Positions 9,440-21,460 of a DNA stretch of 64,000 nucleotides are shown here, one piece after another. A program made the position numbers and the translations under genes. Source of the stretch: Coix lacryma-jobi var. lacryma-jobi. Its lineage: Eukaryota > Streptophyta > Magnoliopsida > Poales > Poaceae. The DNA lies in assembly GCA_009763385.1 (NCBI GenBank), contig CM019824.1, positions 106,596,660 to 106,660,659 of the forward strand, read 5' to 3'. Position 1 is the first letter of the stretch; every line of letters begins with the position of its first letter. A model generated the notes under the pieces. That model made no database searches. It saw only the letters and a list, made by a program, of their open reading frames with translations, and had not been told where the DNA came from.

Positions 9440-12400
9440 TTAGATCCATGGAATTTCATCCTTATTGGGTGGATCTTCTTCCTTGGGTGCTTCTTCTTTA
9501 AGTACTTCATCGGGTTCTTCTTCTTTTGGCACATCTCCTTTGTTATGTGAATTACACAACTCAGGAGAAGGTGGTTCTTTCTTTCTGTTCCACCTTGTTC
9601 TTGGGCGCCTCTTCTTGGTACGAATGGGTTTTGCTTCCTGCATGTTAGCGGCATATGCGGGACCACGGGGAAAGGAGAATATTTCCTTCCTCCCTCGTAA
9701 TGTCATTTGCATTTTACCACTCCCCACATATATGCAAGCATCAATAGTGTTCAAGAAAGGTCTACCTAAGATTAGAGGCACATCTTTCTTATTTCCCATA
9801 TCTAGTATTATGAAATCAGCAGGAACATATGATCCTCTAATATGAACAGGTAAATCAGTGACTATTCCTTCTACATAGCATGTTGATTGATCAGCTAGCA
9901 CGACATAGGCAGATGTGGATGACATGGGTGGAAACAACGAGTTTTCATAGAAATCCTTAGATAAAATGTTCACACTCGATCCTAAATCACACATGGCATT
10001 TTTAAAGACTTCACCAAAGATTGAGCATCTAATTATGGGACTACCAGGATCACCGTTTTTAACAGTCATGGTTTGATCTTCATAATAGTTAAAATATTTT
10101 ATTTCAACCATATTTGCAGTTTCCATGTTAGGTTTAGCCGGAATTTTGCCAGTTTCAAAAGATGGTATGATCGCAGCAAGTTGAGCTAATTGGGTTTCTA
10201 ACATCTTATTAAAGCTAAGTTGATTTTTCAGAGTAGATGAGAAATCTTCCAATTTAGCATTTATGTTCTCAAGCATTTTATCATTTGACATTAATTTCTT
10301 ATTCAAAAATTCAGTAGTTCTACCTGGAGAGTAGACTAGATTCTTTAAGAACGAGAAATTATCAGTACTTTGGAAATTAGAGCGAGGGAATGAATTATTA
10401 CCTTGAGAGTTGGAGTGCTGATTACATCCTTGATTTTGTTGACGGAAACCGTTGTTGTTGTTGTTGTTGATGAAGTTCAAATCTTCATGTAACTCGGGGC
10501 AGTGGTTCCCAGAATGTCCGGTTTCTTCACAGACTTCACAAGTCATGTAGGATTCCAGAGATTGGACACTCTCTTGTTGGTTCATCTTCTCACAGTTGTC
10601 CAGCTTCTTGGCCAGCAGGTCCATCTTGGCCATGATCATGTCGGCCTCCTTAAGGGAATGCATACCTCGCTTACGGGGCTGCAATCTCTCGTCATTCCAT
10701 CCTTGGTTCGACACCATCTTCTCTATGAGAGCCTTAGCATCTGCAACATTCAGAGAAAAGAATGCACCGCCGGCTGTTGGTAGTTCTTAACTTCACTAAA
10801 GATAGAGATAGGCACTATCCCCGGTAACGGCCCAGAAATGCTTGTTGACACTTGCCAACGTCGTGACTAGGAGTAGATTATGGAGTCTATCCCTGGCAAC
10901 GGCGCCAGAAATGCTTGAAGCAAGTCCAGTCACTATACCTAAAGGAGTGAAGCTAAAGCAGCTATCTACTAATGCCAAATGGGGTTGTCAATCTCGACAC
11001 TAGTAGGAGCTAGCTAGCGAGAATGCAATCTACCAGGAGGAGATTCTGCAAGCGCACAGAACTATCGTAGTAGCACTTCGCCTGGGAGTACCAGGTGTCG
11101 ATTTATTTGATCCCAAGGGGTAAAGGCTAGAAAGAATATATGGGTGGATAGGTAAGGATGAATGAATTAGCTAAGGTAAGGTGGATAGATAGATAGATAG
11201 ATAGGATGGGATAACTAAGTATAACTAATATAACTAACTAATAACTACTCCTATATAACTACGAAGCAAGATAACTATGAAACAAGATAACTATGAAGTA
11301 GGATAGGCAAATGTCAATACAGCAACTAAGTTAAGTATAGTTTTATTCCTATCTTGTCAAGTACCGAGGCGTACTAGCCTTTACCACTGACTTAGGTTGA
11401 ACGCTAGCACAACGAGCCTTACTGTTAAACTGGGCCAATTACGTGGTGGAATTCAAGGCGCACAGGGCTGTCACCACCTGCTTGCTACCACAGCTATCCG
11501 GGGGTCCAGCCGTATCTGAAGGTAAGTCTATAACTAAGCACCACGCTTAATTATATTCTAACTATCTCTAACCAAGCTTTGAATAGAGACACCCTTGCGG
11601 ACGTTAGAGCAAATACTTGACTTAATAAGTTAAACACTAAACTAACTAAGCAACCTATTGGCAAAGATCAATCACTAAGATCACTAGAGATTAACAACTA
11701 TGGCTAAGTGAATTGAACTGTAGGATAGCTAGGCACTCAAGCAATCAATCAAGTATACTACTTAATACTGATAAGTAGAATAAAGTAATACTTGAAATGA
11801 TGAACTAGAATATAGTAAAGTGCTTGAGATACAAGAGCAAAACCTGAACTGGAGATGAAGGAAGACTCTTCCTGACTCCAGGACTGATCACTCGCACGCT
11901 TCTACTCTTGAGCTAAGCCTCGAGCAGCGCTTCCACGAGGGCAATAAGGCAAGGATGCCTTCCTCTACTAGCTACCTACTTGCCTAAGCTTGGCTAAACC
12001 CTAAGCTATTAGCTCTCTAGCTCTAGCCTTTCTCTCTTTGCTTCCTTGCTTGTGTGTGTCTTACTTCTCATGAAGTGGTGCCTCCAGGGGGGTATTTATA
12101 GTCTAAAGGAGTGAGGCGGGGTACTTATAGGGGTCAGCCAACCGACCTAGGGCAAACCCTAGTGGCGGGCGCCAGCCCTAGGTGGCGGCCACCACCCCCC
12201 TGGCCGTTGGATGCACCGTCATTGATCCTACGGTCTCCAGGGGCTCCTCCAAGGCGGTGGTTAGGTCGGTTGCATGTCCAGGTAACCGCCATTCGGTCAT
12301 GATCCACGCCACTCCCCTCCTGAGCCGTACGATGCCACTGACCTAGTGACCAAGGGCCAAGATTTAGCCCTGGGGTGGTCACACGGATCAGTGATGTGGC

Positions 12401-13219
12401 ATGGGGGGAAGTTGGGCCTCTCCATGTGGCAGGCGCCACCTAGGGGTGGCGGGCGCCACCCCACTAGGGCCCAAATGGGCTCTGGTGAGTGGTCTCGGCA
12501 CCTGGTGGGTCCATGCTCAAAATTTGGTCCAAATCTTGCATTCAAATCAAAATCTATGGACATGTGGAATTCAGTTAGTTTGAAACCTATTTGACTACAT
12601 TTCATGCCTTTTTGGTGAATTTTTGGGTAAAGTGTTGATGGTAAAACAGGTGTTTAAAGACCATCAACACCGGCGGCGACATCCAAATGGCTTCTAGAGG
12701 GTGGGGTTAGGCCATGGTAGAAGTTCTAGATCAACAGCCAGTTCTCCATACCATGGTGTGGACAAGCAGTGACGTACTCTTGCATTCTCTCCCAAGCCTT
12801 GGGAATAGATTCCTCGGCTTGTTGCGTAAAGCTGGAGATTTTGTTGCGAAGAGCGTTCGTCTTGCCCATCGGAAAGAATTTAGCGAGAAAAGCATTGGAA
12901 CACTTGTCCCATGTGTCTACAGCGTTCCAATTGGTATAGAACCATTGCTTCGCTTTTCCTAGGAGAGAAAAGGGAAAGAGACGAAGACGGATAGCTTCTT
13001 GGGTTATCCCCTTAATGGTGAAGGTGCCGCAAATCTCCAAAAATTGTTGGAGGTGAGCATTGGCATCCCCATGAGCTTTACCACAGAATGGGCTAGCTGG
13101 ACCATCGTGATCAGAGCCGGTTTCAACTCGAAATTGAGGTTGGCATCGATCACGGCTGGTCCTGTCGCTACATTGGCGGCAGAAGGAGCAGAAAACTCAT
13201 GAATGGTCTTGTTGGCCAT
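9440..13219 (-). pseudogene. Element E gag-protease, split by a solo LTR
   Basis: Gag plus aspartic protease of Athila type. The ATG at 13219 opens MANKTIHEFSAPSAAN. A frameshift near 13090 precedes the Retrotrans_gag domain (RLRLFPFSLLGKAKQWFY, WERMQEYV). A TAG follows WLLI near 12733, before NFYHG. The solo LTR at 10775-12669 then splits the gene at LDVAAG/GAFFSLNVADAK. The second part has a CCHC knuckle CEVCEETGHSGNHC, an Asn/Gln-rich stretch and a protease-like domain with CDLGSSVNILSKDFY and DVPLILGRPFLNT. The expected DTGA-type triad appears here as DLGSS, as is common in Athila. It ends in a Lys/Glu-rich tail at 9440. Confidence 0.88.
10775..12669 (-). repeat. Solo LTR of E family inside E gag
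   Basis: Starts TGTTGGTAGTTC and ends GACCATCAACA, flanked by perfect 5-bp duplications CCGGC at 10770-10774 and 12670-12674. It aligns along its length with the E LTR at 13407-15348. There is no internal coding region, so it is a solo LTR left by LTR-LTR recombination. It contains two PBS-like copies at 10818-10834 and 10890-10907. Confidence 0.93.
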
Positions 13220-13380
13220 CGTGAAGGTAGAACGAGATAAGAAAGAAAGAAGTTGAACAAGATGAAGGAAAAATATAAGAAGGACTAAGAAAAGAAAGAA
13301 TGGGGAAAGATGGGATTCGCTAAGCGGGAGCTTAAGCGAAGATAAATTTGACAAGGACTCGAAGGATACACCGATTGCCC

Positions 13381-13398
13381 TCCCCGGCAACGGCGCCA
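13381..13398 (-). other. Primer-binding site of E, tRNA-Asp type
   Basis: The minus strand reads TGGCGCCGTTGCCGGGGA, matching the 3' end of plant tRNA-Asp. It is separated from the LTR end by the spacer AGCATTTC. Confidence 0.88.
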
Positions 13399-13406
13399 GA
13401 AATGCT

Positions 13407-15348
13407 TGTTTGTAGTTCTTAACTTCACTAAAGATAGAGCTAGGCAACTATCCCTGGTAACGGCGCAGAAATGCTTGTTGACACTTGCTAACGTCGTTAC
13501 TAGGAGTAGACTATGGAATCTATCCCTGGCAACGATGCCAGAAATGCTTGTAGCAAGTCCAGTCACTATACCTAAAGGAGTGGAGCTAAAGCAGCTATCT
13601 ACTAATGTCAAATGGGGTTGTCAATCCCGACACTAGTAGGAGCTAGCTAGAGAGATTGCAATCTACCTAGAGGAGATTCTGCAAGCGCACAGAACTATCG
13701 TAGTAGCACTTCGCCTGGGAGTACCAGGTGTCGATTTATTTGATCCCAAAGGAAGGCTAGGGTGGTGTATGAGTCGAGTCAAGGAGGAGATGTGAGTCGA
13801 AGAATAAGAAAGGGAAAAGGAGAGAAGAGAAGAGAGGAGATGAAAGGCTAGAAAGAATTTATGAGTGGATAGGTAAGGATGAAATGAATGGTTAAGGTAA
13901 GGTGGATGGATAGGCAGATAGGGGGAAAAGATAACTAAGGATAACTAATATAACTAATTAATAACTAATAACTACTCCTAGATAACTACGAAGCAAGATA
14001 GGCAAATGCCAAATAAGCAACCAAGTTAAGTAAAGTTTTATTCCTATCTTGTCAAGTACCGAGGCGTACTAGCCTTTACCACTGACTTAGGTTGAACGCT
14101 AGCACAACGAGCCTTACTGTTAAACTAGAACAACTACGTGATGGAATTCAAGGTGCACAGGGCTGTCACCACCTGCTTGCTACCACAACTATCCGGGGGT
14201 CTAGCCGTATATGAAGGTAAGTCTATAACTAAGCACCACGCCTAATTATATTCTAACTATCTCTATCCTGGCCTAGAATAGAGACACCCTTGCAGATGTC
14301 AGAGCAAATACTTGACTTAATAAGATAAACACTAAACTAACTAAGCAACCTATTGGCAAAGATCAAACACTAAGCACACTAGAGATTAACTACTATGGGT
14401 AAGTGAATTGAAATATAGGATAGCTAGGTACTCAAGCAATCAATCAAGTATACTACTCAATACTGGTAAGTAGAATAAAGTAATACTTGAAATGATGAAC
14501 TAGAATATAGTAAACTGGTTGAGTTACAAGAGCAAAACCTGAACTGGATATGAAGGAAGACTCTTCCCAACTCCAGGACCGATTATTCGCACGCTTCTAC
14601 TCTTGAGCTAAGCCTTGAGGAGCGCTTCCGCGAGGGCAATGAGGCAAGGATGCCTTGCTCTACTAGCTACCTACTTGCCTAAGCTTGGCTAAATCCTAAG
14701 CTATTAGCTCTCTGGCTTTAGCCTTGCTTTCCTTTTTGCTTCTTCCTTCCTTTCCTTGCTTTATGTGAAGTGACACCTCCAGGGGGTATTTATAGGGGGC
14801 AGCCAACCGTCCTAGGGCAAATCCTAGTGGCGGGTGCCAGCCCTAGGTGGCGGCCGCCACCCTCCTGGCCCTTGGATGCACCGTCATTGATCCTACGGTC
14901 TCCAGGGACTCCTCCAAGGCGGTTCCAAGGTCGGTTGCATGTCCAAATAACCGTCACATGGGCAATTAGGTCATGATCCACGTGACATCTCTTCTTAGTC
15001 CTCCGATGCCACCGACCTAGTGACAAAGGGCTAAGATTTGTCCCTCGGGTGGTCACACGGATCAGTGACGTGTCAGGGGAGAGTTTGGGCCTCTCCTTGG
15101 TGGGCAGGCGCCACCCCACTAGCGGTGGCGGGCACCACCCCACTAGGGCCCAAATGGGCCCTGGTGAGTGGGCTCGGCCCCTGGTGGGTCCATTCTCCAA
15201 ATTTGGTCCAAATCCTCCATTTAAATAAAAATCTATGGACATGTGGAATTTGGTTAGTTTGAAACCTATTTGACTACTTTTCATGCCTTTTTGTTGAATT
15301 TTTGGGTAAAATGTTGATGGTAAAATAAGTGTTTAAGGACCATCAACA
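13407..15348 (-). repeat. 5' LTR of element E with PBS-leader copies inside U5
   Basis: On the minus strand it begins TGTTGATGGTCC at 15348 and ends CTACAAACA at 13407. Its terminal 142 bases are two tandem units (13407-13475 and 13476-13548). Each starts with an AGCATTTC spacer, has a degenerate tRNA-Asp PBS (13451-13467 and 13523-13540) and ends in CA. The LTR core would end TTGCTACA at 13549. Confidence 0.85.
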
Positions 15349-16376
15349 GCTACCACAACTATCCGTGGGGCTGGGTGCAAACTCAGGTAAACCCTAGTCT
15401 ATACGCCACGTCTACACTAACATCTACTACTCTAATTATCTAGAATAATTAGAGCACTCGATACGAGCGAAGATCCAGTAAATGAAATAAAGCAAGAACT
15501 GTAATTAAATATAATAGTTGGAAAGAATAAATGAAGAACCTGGAGATTACTTGAAGACGAACTAGATGCTGCACCAAAACAATGTCAAGGAAGATCCGAT
15601 AGCTCCGGCTCCTCCTCAGCTCTCTCCTTCTCCTCTCTCTAATCAAATCTCTAATTACAACTAGATGAACTAGACAACTAGAACTAGAACTAGATCTAAT
15701 TCTAGATGAACTAGAAGAGATTCATCTAGAGGGACCTCTACTTCTAATTGAAACCCTAGTTTCTGATGTGGAGATGAATAATGAAGATGGAGATGTCTCT
15801 TGGGGGCGCTCCTAGGGTCTCTTATATAGCCCGAGGTGGAGTAGGGGGCAAGGAATTGCCACATCATCCATCCGCGTCACATTTATCGCCCACTGTTGGA
15901 TCAAAGCGACTTCTAGGACAGTGGAGATGCATCCTAGGAGGCAGTGGAAGAAGGTTCCAGAAGGCGGAGGCGAAACGGCCTCTGTGGCCGACCGGTCGGT
16001 CTTGCCCATAGACCGGTCGGTCTGGCCCAGTGGCCCCACGTGGTGGCCCGCCTTGTGGTGTCTTCTGGTGTCTTCTAGATCCTTCTTTTTTGCAAATTTC
16101 GTTGCGAAATTAATATCTTTTCATCCGGGACTCCGAATATAGCAAATGATATGTCCGTTTCGATCGTCTCGACGAGCTCTTCGCAATGGTGCACTCCAAT
16201 TTATCACTTGAGATACTTTTATATGGTGAATTATTTGATGTCCTACAAAACAAGTGAGAGCACCAAAACTCGTGGAAATCGTTAGTTTCAAACCCTACAA
16301 CTATGCTTTGTGATTCATTTAGTGTCATTTCATGCAATAGTTGATGGTTAATTATGAGCATTAGTGAGCATCAACA
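15349..16376 (-). repeat. LTR fragment C (Athila type, truncated)
   Basis: The right end is CATCAACA at 16376. Bases 16120-16376 resemble the right part of the F LTR (19890-20135), sharing TATGTCCGTTTCGAT and GACGAGCTCTTC. The left end begins inside the LTR at GCTACCACAACTATCC, where E interrupts it; the remainder should lie beyond the left edge. It holds two copies of a GACCGGTCGGTC palindrome (15990-16025) and a TATATAGCC-type site near 15823. Non-coding. Confidence 0.75.
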
Positions 16377-18595
16377 ACAATCACTCATCATCTCAAGACC
16401 CGGAATACACCCCATGTATCTGCACTCGGGTTTGCTTGATTTGCAACCCGAGGAAGAAGGTCAACGCACCCATCATACTCATCTCAAACTCCCTGCTCAT
16501 AGTATCTGCAAACTTGGCAACAAGTGCGTGAGAGGAGCCACCAAAGATAATATAATCCACGTAAATCTGAACTAAAATGGTGTCATTGCATTGTTTGAGG
16601 AGAAAGAGGGTCTTATCTACCCGTCCCATTTTAAAACCCTTGGAGTGCAAAAAGTTTTTCAAACTCTCATACCACGCTCTCGGGGCTTGTTTCAAACCAT
16701 ACAAAGCTTTTGAAAGTTTGAAGACATGGTTTGGAAACTTGGGATCCTCGAAACCAGGGGGTTGCTTAACATAAACCTCTTCTTCTATATACCCGTTTAG
16801 GAAAGCACTCTTTAGATCCATTTGGTATAGCTTAAAACCCTTCGAAGCGGCAAAAGCTAAAAGGATCCTAATGGCTTCTAAACGAGCTACAGGTGCAAAG
16901 GTCTCCTCATAATCTATCCCCTCTTTCTGGCAAAAACCCTGGGCTACTAGCCTAGCCTTGTTCCTCACTACCATCCCATCATCACACTGTTTGTTTTTTA
17001 AAACCCATTTGGTACCTATAGGGTGGCATTCTGGTGGAGGTGGAACTAGGGTCCAAACTTGGTTTCGTTCAAAGTTCTCTAACTCCTCATGCATGGCATT
17101 AACCCAGTTAGGATGAGAAAGAGCGTGTCCAACATCTTTGGGCTCATTGGAAGCAACAAATGCAGAATGAGCAAAGTGTGAGATCTCATACACTCGCGAC
17201 CGCGTGACTCGCTGGTCGATCCTGCCAATCATCTGATCCGGAGGGTGGATCTATTGAACACTTCAAAGCGCTTGCCTCGCCGAAGTAGCCCCCCCCCCTC
17301 GCCAGATACTGTCGCTCCCTCAGGTGCAGCCGGTGGTCGCTAGAGAGGTGGCTCTAGAGGACCCCATGTAGTCGAAGTAGTGGGATCGGGTCCTCGAGTT
17401 GGAGTCGTTGTCGCAGGGTCGACAGGGGCAGCCAGTGGAGTTGGCTCGGGATCACCCCAATCGGCATTGTCCTGCTCCTTCTCCACAAAGATCGACTCTC
17501 CAATCTCCTAATCTCCTGCAATATCAAAAGCAGAAGAAACACAAGGCATAGTCTCGTCGAATGTGACCTCGCAGGTCTCCACTATCCAGTTAGTCTCAAG
17601 GTTAAGGACTCAATAAGCACGCGAATGCAAAGAATAACCAAGAAACACACCATTAGTAGAGCAAAATTCAATTTTTTCCAAATTGCCTTGCTTCAGGATA
17701 AAGCACTTGCACCCAAACACCCTAAAATGAGATACCTTGGGTACCCATCCAAAACTCAACTCGAAGAGAGATGCGATTTGAAACATGGCAAGCGGCGTTG
17801 ATCGCCTCGGCCCAAAAGCGCCTAGGAGTCCTATGCTCATCAAGCATCGTCCTGGCCATCTCAACAAGGGTCCGGTTCTTGCGCTCAACAACACCGTTCT
17901 GCTGGGGGACATAAGGAGAGGACAACTGATGCTCGATTCCATGAGAAGAACAGAAATAGGCAAACTGCGAGTTAACAAACTCAGTACCATTATCGCTATG
18001 AATAGCTCTAATAGTATCAGGGGAAACTTAGTTTTCAACCTCAAAATCAAGTCTCATGCAAAAGAAAAAGCCTCGTCCTTAGCCTCCATGAAGAATACCC
18101 AAGAGTACCTCGAAAAATCAACCACGATCGAACATACCACTTCCCACCCGCTAAGCAAACCCAAGCTGGACCAACAGTGTCCATGTGTAAAAGCTCGCCG
18201 GGTTGCTTTGTCATCACCTGATTAATAGGTGGGTGAGAAGGAGCAACCATCTTCCCGTGATGACACGGATGGCAAACAAGGTCCTTCTGAAACATCAGCT
18301 TGGGTAATCCTTGGATTAGGCCAAGTGAGCTAAGTCTTGCAAGCAAGTCGAAGCTCAAGTGACCAAGCCTCCTATGCCACTTCCACAAATCAAAAGAAGG
18401 ACCAACCATCAAACATCTAGAAGAGCCGAAAGAACGAGAAAAATTGGCTTGGAAAACACGGCCAAAAGGGATGACCCAACAAACAAGGTCTCCCCGAGAA
18501 TCCAAAACTCTACTAAGGCCTTTCTTAAAGCGCACTTCAAAATCGTCCTCAACAAGTTGCGAATGGAAAGCAAGTTAAAATGCAAGTTAGAAACC
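16377..18595 (-). pseudogene. Copia B, deleted SIRE-type pol remnant
   Basis: A minus-strand copia pol piece. From 18595 downward it encodes the end of the protease region (VSNLHFNLLS), GAG-pre-integrase (WKWHRRLGHLSFDLL, CHPCHHGK), integrase with several frameshifts (QNGVVERKNRT near 17890) and an RT block at 16430-17232. In the RT the catalytic motif reads YVDYII (16546-16563) instead of YVDDII, so an active-site Asp is lost. After LGLQIKQT the frame jumps into about 50 bases of LTR sequence (16377-16427), an internal deletion. Gag, the protease start and the 5' LTR are cut off by F at 18595/18596. The integrase end and RT are about 90% like copia H by eye. Confidence 0.9.
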
Positions 18596-20135
18596 TGTTG
18601 ACACTTACTACCGTCGCTACCAAGTCTCCCTTGGCAACAACACTAGTAATGCTAAGGTATGTTATCAGAACACTAGTGATAAATCTGCAAGCGCACAGAT
18701 TAGATACTGCACTTCACCGGATGTAGACCCAGTTTTATATCGAACCCAAAGGAACAGGGTGATTGTCTTAAGTCTATTTCTTAAACCCTGAGCACTAGCA
18801 AAAGCGACAATATAAAAGATAAAGAGGAAAACTAGGGTTTCCAGCTCTAACCTCAGAAAGCTATGCGATTATTATTCTACTATGGATTATGTTGGGAGAC
18901 CACAACCAGAGTATGGCGATTCCCAAGTAATATACTCCTGCTAGTCCTATAGACGTGAGGTGTACTATGGAACATTCAACAGGCCTATAAGAGTCACACC
19001 CGCGAGCTACCACCGATCCAGAATATAGGGTACACTATGCAAGTAATCGAGTCTAAGCACCACACTTACACGATGACAACTCCTCTAATTCTAGTGCAAC
19101 TAGATTAGAGTACTCTAATTAGAGTTGCAAGCCAGAAGAATAATAAGAACAAGAACGCTTACTGATAATTAGAAGTTGAAGACCAAAGAATATCTTGATA
19201 CAAGCTCTTGGCGAACTCGAATCCGCAGGTACAAGCTGAAGAAGTAGATCCGACAGGCCTGAGCTCCTTCTAATCTCCCTCTAATACCTCTCTTTCTCTC
19301 TTCTAATCCTATAGAAGACTAGATCTAATCCCTAATTAGGGGGCTACTAATCTTCTAATTGCTAGATGGCTCTAATCCTCTCCCGATGAATATGACTGGA
19401 TTTTTTGTGTTGGATCTGATCTGAATGAGGATTCCTTTAGGGAGCGAGGTCTGAGGTTTCTTATATAGCCCTGGGGGATGAACCGTGACCTTCTGATCAA
19501 ACCGACCTTAAACAACGGTTGAGATGTGTCGAGGAGGTCGATTAGGGCACGCTCCACGAAGATGGGCCGAGGAGAGCCCTGGCCTAGCCCGGCTGGCCTA
19601 GGGGTGGGGCCGGCCGGCCCCACCTGCAGCCGCCAGGCGCTGTCTTCGCCGAGTTGTCTTCTGGAAGCCTCCTTGTTGCCCTAGCGTGACTTTAAATCTT
19701 GTTGTGCAATCCTTCGAGTTGGAGAAGGAACCTATCTCTTTCCATCTACTGGAAAACACCCTGGAGAACTGGAATTCACCATAGCTGTTGGATCTGTCAG
19801 TTTAGCCCTTAAATTATGTTGCTTGGTGATCACTCCAAGTTGCTTCTAGAAGCTTCCAAGTTGTAACCAATGAGGACTCTTCTGTCGGGACTCCAATTGT
19901 GGTAAACCATATGTCCGTTTCGATGGTCTCGACGAGCTCTTCACAATGGTGTAGTTGATTCATCAGTTGAGATACTTTTATGTAGTGAAATGTTGGTATT
20001 CCTGCAAAATAATTGAGAACAACACAACTCGTGGAACTCGTTAGAATCAAACCCTATTCCCAGGTTGATGGTCACGTTTATTCTCTTTTAGGTGACTTAT
20101 TGACAGTATAAGATATGAGTTAGTGACCGTCAACA
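18596..20135 (-). repeat. 3' LTR of element F
   Basis: Starts TGTTGACACTTAC at 18596 (plus strand) and ends GACCGTCAACA at 20135, next to the PPT. TTCTTATATAGCCC near 19460 is a TATA box on the minus strand. It contains the 20-nt perfect palindrome GTGGGGCCGGCCGGCCCCAC at 19604-19623. Bases 18596-18655 look like a decayed PBS-leader unit. The left flank is AAACC; the matching right flank is outside the window. Confidence 0.88.
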
Positions 20136-20148
20136 AGCTCCCCCACAC
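20136..20148 (-). other. Polypurine tract of F
   Basis: The minus strand reads GTGTGGGGGAGCT immediately before the LTR start TGTTGACGG, the expected plus-strand priming site. Confidence 0.85.
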
Positions 20149-21460
20149 TAGGTCTTTACTCATCCCTGAGGAAAGTATAGCTTCACATTCACTGCTCATA
20201 GAAAAACCTGCACTATTGGGATTAGTAGTGTTGAAAACAAATTTTAGTACCTATACCCTTCCAGCTTGACAGTTGGAGAGTTTTGTAAGATTTTCTGAAA
20301 AGAATGTAGCTTTCCTTCTCCTCCTTGTGATACTCTCAATGTCGCTCAAAGTTCTTATCTCCTCACATGAGGCATTGCCTTCTTTCCAAGATTATTAATT
20401 ATATTTGGAGCTTTAAGAAGTGTGTAGCACTTATGCTTTGATTGTGTTACTAAGTCAACACTTTAGAGCTAGAGAGAGAAGTGTCATACTCTTTAATCAA
20501 GACTTTATTTTTGAAAACACTTGTCCTCTCTTGCTTGGTATTTTTTCTTAAGAGACACCATGAGCTATGAGGCTAATTCTACTATTGAGCACGTGCCCAT
20601 TTTTTTTTACTCGAGGTTCCAGACACTTGTCCCTTTTTATTTCCTCGTGATCAATCTTTTTGAGGTTTCGGGCACTTGCCCCTTTTTATTTCCTCGAATA
20701 TATATATTTTGCACAGCTCTTGTCTCTTTCACAATAATACTTCTCAAGACGGACTTAACCTTTTTGAACGATCTTGATTTTAAGAATATGATAAATCTCT
20801 CAACCAAAGCTATAAAAGTGAACTTAGCATCATTACAAAGGTAAGTAGCTAGAGTAACAGAATTGTGTCATGATTATTAAGGCTTTAGGAGGTAATGTGT
20901 TTTTACCACTGAGGAGAAAAATTTCTATTTGATTTTAAGCATTTGAAATAAATTCTCCAAAGACAAGACTTGTAGAGTCAGGTATTATGATAAGTAATTA
21001 ATTATTCCCATCAGTAACAAGAGATTCTAAGAATAGATCATGTGAGCTATCTCAAGTTATTATCAAGTTTAATTTGGGACTCATCTTAAATCTTGTTTCA
21101 AGTGGTTATCAATTTTCAATTTAGAAATAGAGAGCAATATGAAGATAGAGAGGGTGTGATACGTACTAGACCTGTAGACGAACAAGAGTAATTCATCATG
21201 TGTGGTCTTGTTGAGTGATTCCTGTTTTCCTGTGATTCTTCGGTCATTTATTGGTTAGGTCTTTCCCCCACACTGGTTCCTGTTACCTTCATGCACAATA
21301 TGTGGAGACAAGACACATATCCAAAACAAAAGTAGAGAGAGAGTAGATAACTACAACAAAACTTTATTGATAACTTATAAGGCACTTTATTACACAAGCA
21401 AGCAAAATAATTAAACGTTTGAAATTAAACAAACTAAACACTCTTTAAAGACTCTTAACT
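20149..21460. other. 3' non-coding region of F
   Basis: AT-rich, with no coding domain seen. At 20587-20681 there are three 12-nt palindrome-like sites (GAGCACGTGCCC, AGACACTTGTCC, GGGCACTTGCCC) in a repeated frame of GAGGTTYCGG and CCTTTTTATTTCCTCG. A homologous block occurs in element G at 25978-26094. A second purine tract (minus GTGTGGGGGAAAG) lies near 21264. Confidence 0.7.

Larger units (their letters stand above)
8743..15348 (-). mobile_element. Element E: Athila-type gag-protease element, probably non-autonomous
   Basis: On the minus strand: LTR (13407-15348), 8-nt spacer, tRNA-Asp PBS (13381-13398), gag, protease, then about 700 bases of AT-rich DNA with a GGGGGAG tract at 9170-9175. 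No RT, RNase H or integrase follows the protease, and no 3' LTR is seen because D interrupts its left part. The right flank GCTAC (15349-15353) is the likely target duplication copy. A solo LTR of the same family is inserted in gag. Confidence 0.8.

Noticed and set aside
13381..13398. tRNA gene at the tRNA-Asp-like sequences
   Set aside because: Only the 18-nt 3' complement is present, next to LTR ends; it is a primer-binding site, not a tRNA gene.
8160..15353. Matching GCTAC at 8160-8164 and 15349-15353 as a target duplication around one element
   Set aside because: The left copy is part of the conserved GGGGCTAC PPT/LTR junction of element D, and the two ends belong to different LTR families in opposite orientation. 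A chance 5-base match is more likely.
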